A stretch of DNA of 64,000 bases from Paludibacterium paludis. Its GTDB lineage: Bacteria > Pseudomonadota > Gammaproteobacteria > Burkholderiales > Chromobacteriaceae. The notes beneath the pieces are model-generated. The model saw nothing but the letters and a program-made list of their open reading frames with translations. It did no database searches and was not told the origin of the DNA. Shown piece by piece: positions 1-8,218 of this stretch. How positions within the stretch are numbered: the stretch's first letter is position 1; each line of letters starts with the position of its first letter. Both the position numbers and the translations under genes were made by a program. The stretch is taken from contig NZ_CP069161.1 of the NCBI RefSeq assembly GCF_018802605.1, forward strand, positions 930,001-994,000. The letters are read 5' to 3'.

Positions 1-331
1 CCGGCTCCAGCGTCTCTTCGTTGCGCGACAGGCCGACCACGCTGATCTTGGCGGACGGGACGAGATCCAGAACCCCGTCGAGCATGCCGATGCCGGCGCG
101 CAGGATCGGCACGACGGTGACTTTCTTGCCCTTGATCTGCTGGATTTCGATCGGACCGCACCAGCCTTCGATGGAGATGGTTTCCAGCTCGAAGTCGCGG
201 GTGGCCTCGTAGGCCAGGAGACGGGCCAGCTCCTGGGTGAGCTGGCGGAATTTCATGGTGCTGATGTCGCCCTCGCGAAGCAGGCCGAGCTTGTGCTGCA
301 CCAGGGGGTGATTGACGATGGTGATGTTCAT
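1..331 (-). CDS. upp: Uracil phosphoribosyltransferase, N-terminal part (runs off the left edge)
   Basis: Pyrimidine salvage enzyme that joins uracil and PRPP to give UMP in the cytoplasm. The first 110 residues are present. The start [19 protein letters not shown] and the stretch [10 protein letters not shown] are typical of Upp. The C-terminal PRPP-binding loop lies outside the window. The ATG at 331 follows GGTAGGGATCC, a weak ribosome site. A perfect 14-bp inverted repeat sits 22 bp upstream of the start codon, so expression may be controlled there. The upstream gene on this strand encodes an EAL-domain protein and is probably a separate transcription unit. Confidence 0.95.
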   Translation of the reverse strand, partial: MNITIVNHPLVQHKLGLLREGDISTMKFRQLTQELARLLAYEATRDFELETISIEGWCGPIEIQQIKGKKVTVVPILRAGIGMLDGVLDLVPSAKISVVGLSRNEETLEP

Positions 332-353
332 GGCGGATCCCTACCTTAAGAAA

Positions 354-387
354 AAGCTGTTTTTCGTGCGGCGACGAAAAACAGCTT
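354..387 (-). promoter_or_regulatory. Perfect 14-bp inverted repeat in front of upp (attenuator or operator)
   Basis: AAGCTGTTTTTCGT (354-367) is repeated in perfect inverse at 374-387 with a 6-base loop. Read toward upp the hairpin is followed by a short U-rich tract (TTTTTCTT), as in an intrinsic terminator, only 22 bp before the start codon. A TTGACA hexamer on the same strand lies at 404-399. The element could be a leader attenuator for upp, a protein operator across its core promoter, or simply a second terminator of the upstream gene. Confidence 0.6.
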
Positions 388-402
388 CCTGTAATGCGTG
401 TC

Positions 403-426
403 AAAGGCGGGCGCAGAACGCCCGCC
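403..426 (-). terminator. GC-rich hairpin after the EAL gene
   Basis: GGCGGGCG (406-413) pairs with CGCCCGCC (419-426) and is followed on the minus strand by only three T. It lies 20 bp past the EAL-gene stop codon and is a plausible weak terminator. Confidence 0.5.
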
Positions 427-445
427 CAAGGTATGGGGCGGTATT

Positions 446-1252
446 CTAACCCGATTTCCACTCGGAAATCCATGGAATCAATCCATTTTCCGGAAGAGGG
501 CGACTGAAAACGTAGCCCTGGATCGCGTCGCAGGGCACGGAGGCCAGCCAGTCGAGCTGTCCGCGCTCCTCGACGCCCATGGCGATGGTCATCAGACCGG
601 CATTGGCCGCGCATGCGACAGTGCGCGCGACAGCCTGGCCGGCTTCCTCATTTTTCGCAACGAGCGCCACGGCTTTGCGCGAGAGCTTGATCGACGACAG
701 GATGGTGTGGTCCAGTTGGCGCTCCAGCACCGAGCCTGGATAAAAGTCATCGGCCGCCACGCCGAATCCCGCGCGGCGCAGGGCCGCCAGAACCGGCCGG
801 GCGCTGTCGAGCAGGGACTCGAGGCCGACGGTATTGAATTCGATCACCATGCTCGCGGGCGGGACGCCGGCAATCCGGGCTTTTTGCTGCATGCGCTGGG
901 CGAGATCGGGAACGTTCAGGGCCTCGGTGGAGAGATTGACGCCGACTTTCAGATCATGCCCCGCGTCGCGCCAGTTGCTGCAGGCATACAGGGATTTTTC
1001 CAGCATCAGCTCCGTCAGCTCTTTCATCATGCCTTTTTCCGCCATGACGGGAACAAAGGCGGCGGGCGGCAGAAGACCGAGTTCCGGATGCTTCCAGCGG
1101 GCCAGGGCTTCGAAACCGAGGATACGGCGGTCGGCCGGCAGGATCAGCGGCTGGAAATAGGGGAGCAATTGATCGTTGGCGAGCGCACCGAGGATGGCTT
1201 CGGGGCTCATTGCGGTGACGGGTTTGGCTGCATCGACGGACTGTACGGTCAT
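446..1252 (-). CDS. Degenerate EAL-domain protein
   Basis: A stand-alone EAL (c-di-GMP phosphodiesterase-fold) domain with no sensor domain, 268 residues. The signature E-A-L is at 48-50, and the metal-site residues N106, E138, the DD pair 168-169, K189 and Q245 can be aligned. Two key elements are damaged. The general-base Glu of the usual AEGVE motif is Met225 (AMGVEE), and the loop-6 motif DDFGTGYS reads DDFYPGSV. The protein is therefore probably a c-di-GMP binder or a protein-interaction module rather than an active hydrolase. The ATG at 1252 is preferred because AGGA lies 8 bases upstream; an ATG three codons earlier at 1261 is the alternative. The family is clear; the lack of activity is inference. 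Confidence 0.85.
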   Translation of the reverse strand: MTVQSVDAAKPVTAMSPEAILGALANDQLLPYFQPLILPADRRILGFEALARWKHPELGLLPPAAFVPVMAEKGMMKELTELMLEKSLYACSNWRDAGHDLKVGVNLSTEALNVPDLAQRMQQKARIAGVPPASMVIEFNTVGLESLLDSARPVLAALRRAGFGVAADDFYPGSVLERQLDHTILSSIKLSRKAVALVAKNEEAGQAVARTVACAANAGLMTIAMGVEERGQLDWLASVPCDAIQGYVFSRPLPENGLIPWISEWKSG

Positions 1253-1384
1253 TCGCGGCATCCTGAATGGGAAGGAAGATTCATAGTATTTTATATATTG
1301 TCATGAATCTCGCCATACATTTGCCCATAAACCCTGTTCTGGCGCAAATGCTTCAAGTGGCGATACCGTGGTCCCGCAATGAGA

Positions 1385-1407
1385 AAGGCCCCTCGACGAG
1401 GGGCCTT
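1385..1407 (-). terminator. Terminator after grxD
   Basis: AAGGCCCCTCG and CGAGGGGCCTT form a strong stem 23 bp downstream of the grxD stop codon, followed on the minus strand by TTTCTC. The U-tract is weak. Confidence 0.65.
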
Positions 1408-1429
1408 GCCGTGGCGGAAACGCCCGCGC

Positions 1430-1750
1430 TCAGGCTTCGCTGTAAGGCTTGAGCAGATCCTGCAGTTCGCCGTTCTGGTACATCTCGTACATGATGTCCG
1501 AACCGCCGATGAATTCGCCGGCGACATACAGCTGGGGGATGGTCGGCCAGTTGGCGAAGTCCTTGATGCCCTGGCGGACCTCGGGGTCGGCCAGCACGTC
1601 GACGGTCATGAAGCGCTTGACGCCGCAGGCCTGGATGATCTGCACGGCGCGGCCGGAGAAACCGCATTGCGGAAACTGGGCGGAACCCTTCATGTACAGC
1701 ACGACAGGGTTGTCGGTGATGGTCTTGCGGATGACTTCCTGAATGTCCAT
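1430..1750 (-). CDS. grxD: Monothiol glutaredoxin (CGFS type)
   Basis: A 106-residue CGFS glutaredoxin that carries [2Fe-2S] clusters for iron-sulfur protein maturation, using glutathione. The active motif QCGFS has its Cys at position 29. The glutathione-site stretch WPTIPQLYV and the GGSDI motif are also present. Length matches the family. The ATG at 1750 follows GAAGGATTTGCCGCA, a good ribosome site. It lies 71 bp downstream of the ClC gene on the same strand and has its own hairpin terminator. Confidence 0.95.
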   Translation of the reverse strand: MDIQEVIRKTITDNPVVLYMKGSAQFPQCGFSGRAVQIIQACGVKRFMTVDVLADPEVRQGIKDFANWPTIPQLYVAGEFIGGSDIMYEMYQNGELQDLLKPYSEA

Positions 1751-1821
1751 TGCGGCAAATCCTTCGATCTTGAATACTTGACTGTTTCGATAGGTTATTC
1801 TACGTGCGCCATGTTTTCCGG

Positions 1822-3171
1822 TCAATTTTCCCCAGCGCTTTCCCGGGCTTTTTGCTGATTGAGGTACAGGCGCGCCTGGGTTTCGTACAGGGAATGGCGG
1901 CAGACGACGCGCGAGATGCCCGCGGCGATCAGTGCCGTGACCATCAGGGGAAATATCATGCTCGAAGAATCGGTCATTTCCATGACGATCACGAAGCCTG
2001 TCAGCGGTGCGCGGGTCATGCCCGAGAAGAAGGCCACCATGCCGAGCATGATCATCGCGGTGTGCGGATAGGACGGAAACCAGGACGCGACATTCAGGCC
2101 GATGCCCGCGCCCACGGCGAGCGACGGGGAGAAGATGCCGCCCGGCGCGCCGCTCACGAAACTGATGATCACCGTGACCAGCTTGAGGATCCCGTAACTG
2201 TCCAGGCCCGCCGCGCCTTCGATGATGTCGCGCGCGCGCCAGTAGCCGGTGCCGAAGGTGATGCCGTCGCTGGCGATGCCGATCAGGGCGAGCACGATGC
2301 CGCACACGATGGCGAAGCAGACGGGACAGCGGCTGCGCCAGAGCGCGAGCGGTTCGGGCAGCTTGCGGGTGAGCGCGAGCAGGAGGCGGGCGGTCAGTGC
2401 GCCGATCAGCCCTGCCACCACGCCACAGACCGGTATGGCGAGCCAGCTTTGTCCGGGATCCAGCGTGACGAGGGCGATACCGAAATAGTTGTAATCGCCG
2501 TTGATGCTCATCGCCGTGAGACCCGCGAGAATCACCGACAGCAGGATGGTGCCGCTGGCGCGCTGATCGAACGCCCTGCCCATTTCCTCGATGGCGAAGA
2601 CGATGCCGGCCAGCGGCGCGTTGAACGCCGCGGCCACGCCGGCGGCGCCGCCGGCGAGAATCAGGCTGCGTGTCACGCCTTCGCGGTAGCGCGCGGCGGA
2701 GTGACCGAGGCTGTACTTGATGGCGGCGCCGATCTGGACGATCGGTCCTTCATAACCGAAGCTCGCGCCCGACGCGATACTCAGTGTCGTCAGGATGATT
2801 TTGCCGATGGCGGCTCGGAAGCTCAGGATCCGTTCGCGCAAGGAGAGTGTGCCGGGCTCCAGCATGGCGATGGCCTGGGGGATGCCGCCACCCGCCGATC
2901 CCCCGAAAAACCGGTTCATGAGCCAGACCGATAGCCCGAGCCCCGCCGGCGTGATCAGCAAAGCCCACCAGACCGAATGACTGTAGGCCTGATAGAACAG
3001 TTCGTGGGAAATATGGCTGCCCTTGGCCAGGACGACCGCCATCAGCCCGATCAGAATGCCGCCCGACCAGATGGGTACGCGACGGCGCCAAAGGAGAATC
3101 GAGCGCTGCAAAAAGCGCAGCCGCCGCTTTACCCAGTGGCGGGGATTCTGCAGAAAGGACGTCGAAGGCAT
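1822..3171 (-). CDS. ClC-family chloride transporter/channel
   Basis: A 449-residue inner-membrane ClC protein. The three family motifs are visible: SAGGGIPQ (92-99), GYEGP (139-143, with gating Glu141) and GAPGGIFSP (341-349). A pair of Glu at 195-196 matches the internal proton Glu of exchangers such as E. coli ClcA, and Tyr429 matches the central gating Tyr, so an H+/Cl- exchanger is likely. The Ser of the canonical GSGIP, which coordinates the central anion, is Gly here (GGGIP). This occurs in a recognised bacterial sub-branch and may alter anion preference. There is no C-terminal CBS domain. The ATG at 3171 has a weak AGAG ribosome site. Confidence 0.9.
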   Translation of the reverse strand: MPSTSFLQNPRHWVKRRLRFLQRSILLWRRRVPIWSGGILIGLMAVVLAKGSHISHELFYQAYSHSVWWALLITPAGLGLSVWLMNRFFGGSAGGGIPQAIAMLEPGTLSLRERILSFRAAIGKIILTTLSIASGASFGYEGPIVQIGAAIKYSLGHSAARYREGVTRSLILAGGAAGVAAAFNAPLAGIVFAIEEMGRAFDQRASGTILLSVILAGLTAMSINGDYNYFGIALVTLDPGQSWLAIPVCGVVAGLIGALTARLLLALTRKLPEPLALWRSRCPVCFAIVCGIVLALIGIASDGITFGTGYWRARDIIEGAAGLDSYGILKLVTVIISFVSGAPGGIFSPSLAVGAGIGLNVASWFPSYPHTAMIMLGMVAFFSGMTRAPLTGFVIVMEMTDSSSMIFPLMVTALIAAGISRVVCRHSLYETQARLYLNQQKARESAGEN

Positions 3172-3248
3172 CGCAGCTCTTTATTAAAATCCTGGCGGTC
3201 GGCAAAGTGCGCGGGACGCCGGGAGGGCGCCTCGCGCATCGACGGCCG

Positions 3249-4502
3249 CTAACCTTGGCGGCGAGTCATGATTGCCGCGAAGAAGCCGTCGGTATTGTGT
3301 CGGTGCGGGCTCATTTCCAGGCAGTCGCCGGTATCGAGCGCGACGCGCATGTCCTCGAGCAGGCGGTTTGCCGGCGTCAATTCGAAGTCCGGATGACGCT
3401 CAAGGAACGCGGCGACGATGTCGCGGTTCTCCTGGGGCAGCAGACTGCAGGTCGCATAAACCAGCCGGCCTCCCGTCTTGACCAGGCGGCTGGCCGACTC
3501 GAGGATGGCGGCCTGTTTTTCGTTCAGTTCGGCGACGCTCTGCCCGGTTTGCCGGAATTTCAGGTCCGGATTGCGGCGCAAGGTGCCCAGTCCCGAGCAG
3601 GGCGCGTCCACGAGCACACGGTCGGCCTTGCCGGCCAGCCGCTTGACCTTGATGTCGTTTTCGTGGGCGATGAGCTGCGGATGGACATTGGACAGACCCG
3701 AACGCGCCAGTCTCGGTTTGAGATTGGCCAAGCGTTTTTCCGACACGTCGAAGGCGTACAACCTGCCGCTCGAGGCCATCTGGGCGCCAAGCAGCAGGGT
3801 TTTTCCGCCCGCACCTGCACAAAAGTCTACCACCATTTCGCCACGGCGGGCGCCGACAAGCAGTCCCAGCAACTGGCTGCCCTCGTCCTGAACCTCAAGA
3901 GCGCCGTCCTTGAACAGCGCATGGCGGTTGATCGCCGGCTTGCCTTTCAGGCGGATGCCGATGGGCGAGAAAGGAGTGGCCTCGGCGTCGATGCCGTCGG
4001 CGACGAGCCGCGCAAGGGCATCGTCGCGTTTCATTTTCAGGGTATTGACGCGCAAATCCAGAGGGGCGGGGCGCATCAGGCCCTGTCCCAGTTCGACGAT
4101 TTCGTCATGGTTCAGCGCAAGGCGCTCGAGTACCCACTCGGGCAATTCCGCCTCCAGCGCCAGCGAGGCTTCGACTTCCTTACCCTTGAGCGCGGTGACC
4201 CATTCGCGTTCGTTGGCGGCGAGGGAGTCACCGAATTCCTTCAGGTTGATATGCCGGATACGGGCCAGCGTCGCCAGCGCGAGCTTGCGCGCCGTCGGTT
4301 TCTCCGGGGCGATCAGCGCCGTGGCGAAGGTATAGCGGCGCAGACAGGCGAAAGCGGTTTCCGCGATGACGTGCCGGTCCTGGGCGCCGAGTTTCGGATG
4401 TTCCCTGAAATACGCCGACAGCACGGCGTCGGCCGGTCTGTCGAAAAGCGTCATCTGGTTGATTACGGCCTCGATATGGGCCAGTTGTGCTGCATGAATC
4501 AT
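3249..4502 (-). CDS. RsmB/NOP-family RNA 5-methylcytosine methyltransferase
   Basis: Uses SAM to methylate C5 of cytosine in RNA, probably 16S rRNA. It has 417 residues. An N-terminal helical region of about 140 residues resembles the NusB-like domain of RsmB. The SAM loop DFCAGAGGKT is at 226-235. The two catalytic Cys are in DAPCSG (C302) and YATCSL (C352). Betaproteobacteria often carry an RsmB paralogue beside a DUF3108 gene and purN, separate from the true rsmB near fmt, so the exact target is unsure and I give no symbol. Its ATG overlaps the stop of the DUF3108 gene by 4 bases (ATGA), indicating translational coupling. Confidence 0.88.
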   Translation of the reverse strand: MIHAAQLAHIEAVINQMTLFDRPADAVLSAYFREHPKLGAQDRHVIAETAFACLRRYTFATALIAPEKPTARKLALATLARIRHINLKEFGDSLAANEREWVTALKGKEVEASLALEAELPEWVLERLALNHDEIVELGQGLMRPAPLDLRVNTLKMKRDDALARLVADGIDAEATPFSPIGIRLKGKPAINRHALFKDGALEVQDEGSQLLGLLVGARRGEMVVDFCAGAGGKTLLLGAQMASSGRLYAFDVSEKRLANLKPRLARSGLSNVHPQLIAHENDIKVKRLAGKADRVLVDAPCSGLGTLRRNPDLKFRQTGQSVAELNEKQAAILESASRLVKTGGRLVYATCSLLPQENRDIVAAFLERHPDFELTPANRLLEDMRVALDTGDCLEMSPHRHNTDGFFAAIMTRRQG

Positions 4503-5587
4503 TTACTGATTTTCCGTTGTATGGGTGGGGACTGCTTCCAGACCGTCTCGCCGTTAAGCTCGATGCGGCTGATGCGCAAGTCCAGATTCAAATTCTTGTC
4601 GACTCTTCGCACCCTGACCGGCTGATTGGCATAGTCGGGCGCCAGCCAGAACTCGGTCAGGCTGTCCGCATCCTGGGATCGGATCACGATCGCGCGGATC
4701 GGGCCATCCCGGGTTTCCAGGTCAGCCTCGCCGCTGGGGGCGACTGGCCGGTCACGGACCTTCTTGCCGGTGGTGACCTGAATCGATTGTCCGTCCGGTC
4801 CGGCGCCCTTGAGCGCCAACTGGTACATTACGCTGAACACGTCCTGTGCCCCTGGCCGCAGCGGAGCGCGCTGTGGCTCTCCTTCACCATAGGTCAATTG
4901 ACCGCCGGTCCAGTCGAAATCGGCTTTTTCCTTCGGCACATCGTTGCGCCAGGCGGTGAAACTGCGCGGCTTGAGTCCCTGACGCGTGATGTCGCCTTCG
5001 GACAGGTAGCGGATCACGATGCCGACAAAGGCGATGGTGATGCGGCTCTCCAGCCGGTAATGCCGTCCCGTGCGTTGCCAGTCGACCTGGGCGACGCCCG
5101 CCATGAACGCGCCATTGTACGCATCGTAGGTCAGGCGCGCGCTATCCGGAAATCTGGCGGGCAGCGCGTCCAGTTCCACCGCCTCGGGCGCGCTGGCGTC
5201 GGAAGACGGTGCGCTGGTCTCGGCGCGGGCGATGGCGGCGGGGGCAGCGCTGTCGTGCCCGGGGGCATGAGCGGTGTTCATGGGCGCGGATGCCGGGCGT
5301 TTTTTTTCTTTCGCGCGCTGTTTTTTTTCCGGCTCGCGCGCGGTTTTGTCCTTCCCTCCGGGCGGTAAACTGGCCATGCCCGGCGCATTCGCCGTCGTGT
5401 CGCTGCGCCTGTCTGTTTCGTCAAGCGACAGGCTCGCCAGCCGCGCCGTCATGGGCCGCAGCGGCGTGTCCGGCATGGGCGCGGGAGTCAGATGGAGCCA
5501 GGCGTCGCCGATGCCAACCGCCAGATGAATGAGCAGCGACAGGAGCAGGGCGGCCGCGATACGGCGGCGCGATGACAAAAGGCGCAT
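4499..5587 (-). CDS. DUF3108 domain envelope protein
   Basis: A 362-residue protein with an N-terminal hydrophobic segment (about residues 10-28) that anchors it in, or exports it across, the inner membrane. A long Ala/Pro/Lys-rich linker of low complexity follows to about residue 140, then a C-terminal DUF3108 domain (YDAYNGAFMAGVAQVDW onward). DUF3108 proteins are periplasmic beta-rich proteins without a settled function. It sits between purN and the RsmB-like gene and overlaps the latter by 4 bases. The ATG at 5587 is preferred over a TTG two codons earlier. Function unknown. Confidence 0.8.
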   Translation of the reverse strand: MRLLSSRRRIAAALLLSLLIHLAVGIGDAWLHLTPAPMPDTPLRPMTARLASLSLDETDRRSDTTANAPGMASLPPGGKDKTAREPEKKQRAKEKKRPASAPMNTAHAPGHDSAAPAAIARAETSAPSSDASAPEAVELDALPARFPDSARLTYDAYNGAFMAGVAQVDWQRTGRHYRLESRITIAFVGIVIRYLSEGDITRQGLKPRSFTAWRNDVPKEKADFDWTGGQLTYGEGEPQRAPLRPGAQDVFSVMYQLALKGAGPDGQSIQVTTGKKVRDRPVAPSGEADLETRDGPIRAIVIRSQDADSLTEFWLAPDYANQPVRVRRVDKNLNLDLRISRIELNGETVWKQSPPIQRKISK

Positions 5588-5596
5588 CCGCAACGC

Positions 5597-6232
5597 TCAG
5601 GGCGCCGGCACCAGCAAGGCCGCGGGGGCCGGAGCCGGGTCGGCGAGGCTTACCCGCAGGCCGTCCAGCGTCAGGCGGCCCTCGGCGAACCAACCGACGG
5701 CGGCCGGATAAAGCCGGTGTTCCACGGCGAGAACCCGGGTCGCCAGCCGGTCCGGGGTATCGCCTTCCTCGATGGGCACCACGCCCTGGCTTACGATGGG
5801 GCCATGATCGAGTTCCGCGGTGACGAAATGCACCGTGCAGCCCGCCACCTTGCATCCCGATTCGATGGCGCGTTCATGAGTGTGCAGTCCGGGAAAGGCC
5901 GGCAACAGCGACGGGTGGATGTTGAGCATCCGGCCCTCGTAGCGCGACGTGAAGCCTGGCGTGAGGATCCGCATGAAGCCGGCCAGCACCACCAGGTCGG
6001 GTGAATAGCCATCGATACAGTCCGCCAGGGCGGCGTCGAACGCTTCGCGGCTGCCATAGGCCTTGTGGTCGACGACCGCGACGGCGATGCCCCGCTCCGC
6101 CGCCCAGGCCAATCCCGCTGCATTCGGACGGTTGGCGATGACGGCGGCGATGTTCACGCCGGGCAGTTTTGCTTCGACGATGGCCTGCATGTTGGAGCCG
6201 CGGCCGGAGATCAGAATGACGACATTTTTCAC
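5597..6232 (-). CDS. purN: Phosphoribosylglycinamide formyltransferase (GAR transformylase)
   Basis: Third step of de novo purine synthesis: transfers formyl from 10-formyl-THF to GAR. The 211 residues include ILISGRGSNMQ at the phosphate site, the catalytic N-I-H triplet (N104, H106) in LNIHPSLLP, and D142 in LDHGPI. The GTG at 6232 is chosen because GAAGGA lies 11 bases upstream. A TTG nine codons further up has no ribosome site and would run into the purM hairpin. The C-terminus carries an Ala/Pro-rich tail of about 15 residues not typical of E. coli PurN. It follows purM on the same strand. Confidence 0.95.
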   Translation of the reverse strand: MKNVVILISGRGSNMQAIVEAKLPGVNIAAVIANRPNAAGLAWAAERGIAVAVVDHKAYGSREAFDAALADCIDGYSPDLVVLAGFMRILTPGFTSRYEGRMLNIHPSLLPAFPGLHTHERAIESGCKVAGCTVHFVTAELDHGPIVSQGVVPIEEGDTPDRLATRVLAVEHRLYPAAVGWFAEGRLTLDGLRVSLADPAPAPAALLVPAP

Positions 6233-6250
6233 GCTTTTTCCATCCTTCAA

Positions 6251-6283
6251 AAACGGCAACGCCGCCAGTCTTGGCCGGCGGCG
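6251..6283 (-). terminator. Hairpin between purM and purN
   Basis: CGCCGCC (6260-6266) pairs with GGCGGCG (6277-6283); on the minus strand a TTTTT run follows 5 bases after the stem. It could end or attenuate transcription from purM into purN. Confidence 0.5.
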
Positions 6284-6307
6284 TGTGGCATGGCTGTCAA
6301 GGAGAGG

Positions 6308-7345
6308 TCAGGCGACGCGCGTCTGGTGTTCGTTGCCTTCCCGTTCGCGGATCCGTCCGATGCGCCATGCCGTTTCGCCTTCGGCCTCCAGAAGAGCGAG
6401 AGCGGCTTGCGCATCCTCCGCGGCGACGATCACGATCATGCCGATACCGCAGTTGAACGTGCGGTACATCTCCTGCGCGTCGACATTGCCGGCGGTTCTG
6501 AGCCAGTCGAACAGCGGCGGCGTCGGCCAGGCCGAGGCGTCGATGTCGGCGGCGACCCGCTCGGGCAGCACGCGGGGGAGGTTTTCGGTGATGCCGCCGC
6601 CGGTGATGTGGGCCATACCCTTGACCGTCAGGGTTTCCATCAGTCTGAGCAGCGGTTTCACGTAAATGCGCGTAGGCGCAATGATAGCCTGACGCAGGGT
6701 CGTCGCGCCATCGAAGGGTGCGTCGAGGTCGGGTTTTTTCAGCTCGATAATGCGGCGGACCAGCGAGTAACCGTTGGAGTGCGCGCCATTGGATTTGAGG
6801 CCCAGCACGACGTCGCCGGGGGCGATATCGAGCCCGGTGATTACCCTGGACTTCTCCGCGACGCCGACCGCAAAGCCCGCGAGGTCGTATTCGCCTTCCG
6901 GGTACATGCCCGGCATTTCGGCGGTTTCGCCGCCGATCAGCGCGCAACCTGCCTGCTCGCATCCCGCGGCGATGCCGCGGATCACGTCGGTGGCCTGGGG
7001 AACGTTCAGCTTGCCGCAGGCGAAGTAGTCGAGGAAGAACAGCGGTTCGGCGCCCTGAACCAGTATGTCGTTGACGCTCATCGCCACGAGATCGATGCCC
7101 ACGGTGTCGTGGCGGTTCCATTCGAAGGCGAGTTTGAGTTTCGTGCCCACGCCGTCGGTGCCGGAGACCAGAACCGGTTCGCGGTATTTTTTCGAGATCT
7201 CCACCAGTGCGCCAAATCCGCCGATGCCGCCCAGCACCTCCGGACGCATGGTCCGCTTGGCGTAAGGCTTGATGTTTTCGACGAGCGCATCGCCCGCGTC
7301 GATATCGACGCCGGCATCGCGGTAACTGAGGGACGTGCTGTTCAA
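6308..7345 (-). CDS. purM: Phosphoribosylformylglycinamidine cyclo-ligase (AIR synthetase)
   Basis: Fifth step of de novo purine synthesis: ATP-dependent ring closure of FGAM to AIR. The protein is full length (345 residues). It has the N-terminal [14 protein letters not shown] typical of PurM, the ATP loop [13 protein letters not shown] and the Gly-rich stretch [12 protein letters not shown]. There is no ATG; the TTG at 7345 is preferred because GCGAG lies 6 bases upstream. A second TTG two codons earlier (7351) abuts that site. A 5' hairpin at 7382-7401 precedes it. purN follows after 75 bp. Confidence 0.95.
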   Translation of the reverse strand: MNSTSLSYRDAGVDIDAGDALVENIKPYAKRTMRPEVLGGIGGFGALVEISKKYREPVLVSGTDGVGTKLKLAFEWNRHDTVGIDLVAMSVNDILVQGAEPLFFLDYFACGKLNVPQATDVIRGIAAGCEQAGCALIGGETAEMPGMYPEGEYDLAGFAVGVAEKSRVITGLDIAPGDVVLGLKSNGAHSNGYSLVRRIIELKKPDLDAPFDGATTLRQAIIAPTRIYVKPLLRLMETLTVKGMAHITGGGITENLPRVLPERVAADIDASAWPTPPLFDWLRTAGNVDAQEMYRTFNCGIGMIVIVAAEDAQAALALLEAEGETAWRIGRIREREGNEHQTRVA

Positions 7346-7381
7346 GGCCAACTCGCTTTCGTTACGATAGTTTTACGTGAA

Positions 7382-7401
7382 GCTTTCGCGCGGGCGAAAG
7401 C
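7382..7401. promoter_or_regulatory. Hairpin in the purM-hda divergent region
   Basis: GCTTTCGC (7382-7389) and GCGAAAGC (7394-7401) form a perfect 8-bp stem with a 4-base loop, 36 bp upstream of purM. No U-tract follows directly on either strand, so an operator or leader structure is more likely than a terminator. Confidence 0.4.
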
Positions 7402-7543
7402 GTCTGTATTTTAACAGGATTTTCCGGTTTTCGGCGCGTATGGAGACGTTCGGCCACGCTTGCGTTGCGCTGTGCTTTTACCTCGCTGCCGGTTCAGCGT
7501 AAAATCCTGTCAGAACAACCCATTCGGACCGACTTTCTCGATT

Positions 7544-8218
7544 TTGGACCAGCTCGTACTCGACCTTGCCCCGACGCCGTTGCCTGCGTTCGACAACTTT
7601 GTCGCCGAACGCAACCGGGAAATCATCACGGCCCTGACCCATCATACCGATGAGCGCTTCATCTATCTGTGGGGAGAGCCCGGCAGCGGCAAAACCCATT
7701 TGTTGCAGGCCTGGATCGCGCACGCCGAAACGCTGGGCCGCGCGTCCATCTATCTGGACGGCCAGTACGGCCCGCTGCCCGATTTCGCCCGCGAAGCGAG
7801 CTTTATCGCGGTGGACCATGTCGACGACCTCGCGCCGGATGATCAGATCGCCCTGTTTTCCATTTACAACTCGCTCAAGGAATCCGGCGAAGGGCGCCTT
7901 CTGATGGCCGGACGCCAGCCGCCGATGGCGCTCGCTGTGCGCGACGATTTGCGCACCCGTCTGGGATGGGGGCTGGTGTTCGAAGTGAAGGCGCTGTCCG
8001 ACGACGACAAGCTCGCCGCGCTCAATGCCCACGCCGCCGAGCGGCAACTGGCGATTCCCGAGGACGTGTTCCGCTATCTGCTGACGCATTGGCGGCGGGA
8101 TTTGACCAGTCTGATCGAGATGCTCGACATTCTCGACCGCTATTCGCTGGCGCTCAGGCGGCCGATCACCGTGCCGCTTGTCAAAAACGTTTTGCAAACC
8201 ACCCGAGCCGACTCATGA
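7544..8218 (+). CDS. hda: DnaA-homologous regulator Hda
   Basis: AAA+ protein that, bound to the DNA sliding clamp, stimulates ATP hydrolysis on DnaA and so blocks re-initiation of replication. It has 224 residues. The N-terminus QLVLDL (residues 3-8) fits the clamp-binding hexapeptide found at the start of Hda. The Walker A loop GEPGSGKT is at 44-51 and a Walker B-like FIAVDHVDDL follows. No ATG or clear ribosome site is seen. The TTG at 7544 is chosen because it puts the clamp motif at the extreme N-terminus, as in E. coli Hda. It overlaps the next gene by 4 bases (ATGA). Confidence 0.88.
   Translation: MDQLVLDLAPTPLPAFDNFVAERNREIITALTHHTDERFIYLWGEPGSGKTHLLQAWIAHAETLGRASIYLDGQYGPLPDFAREASFIAVDHVDDLAPDDQIALFSIYNSLKESGEGRLLMAGRQPPMALAVRDDLRTRLGWGLVFEVKALSDDDKLAALNAHAAERQLAIPEDVFRYLLTHWRRDLTSLIEMLDILDRYSLALRRPITVPLVKNVLQTTRADS

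Noticed and set aside
1804..2934. A 376-codon open frame antisense to the ClC gene
   Set aside because: Arg/Asp/His-rich shadow of the transporter's codons.
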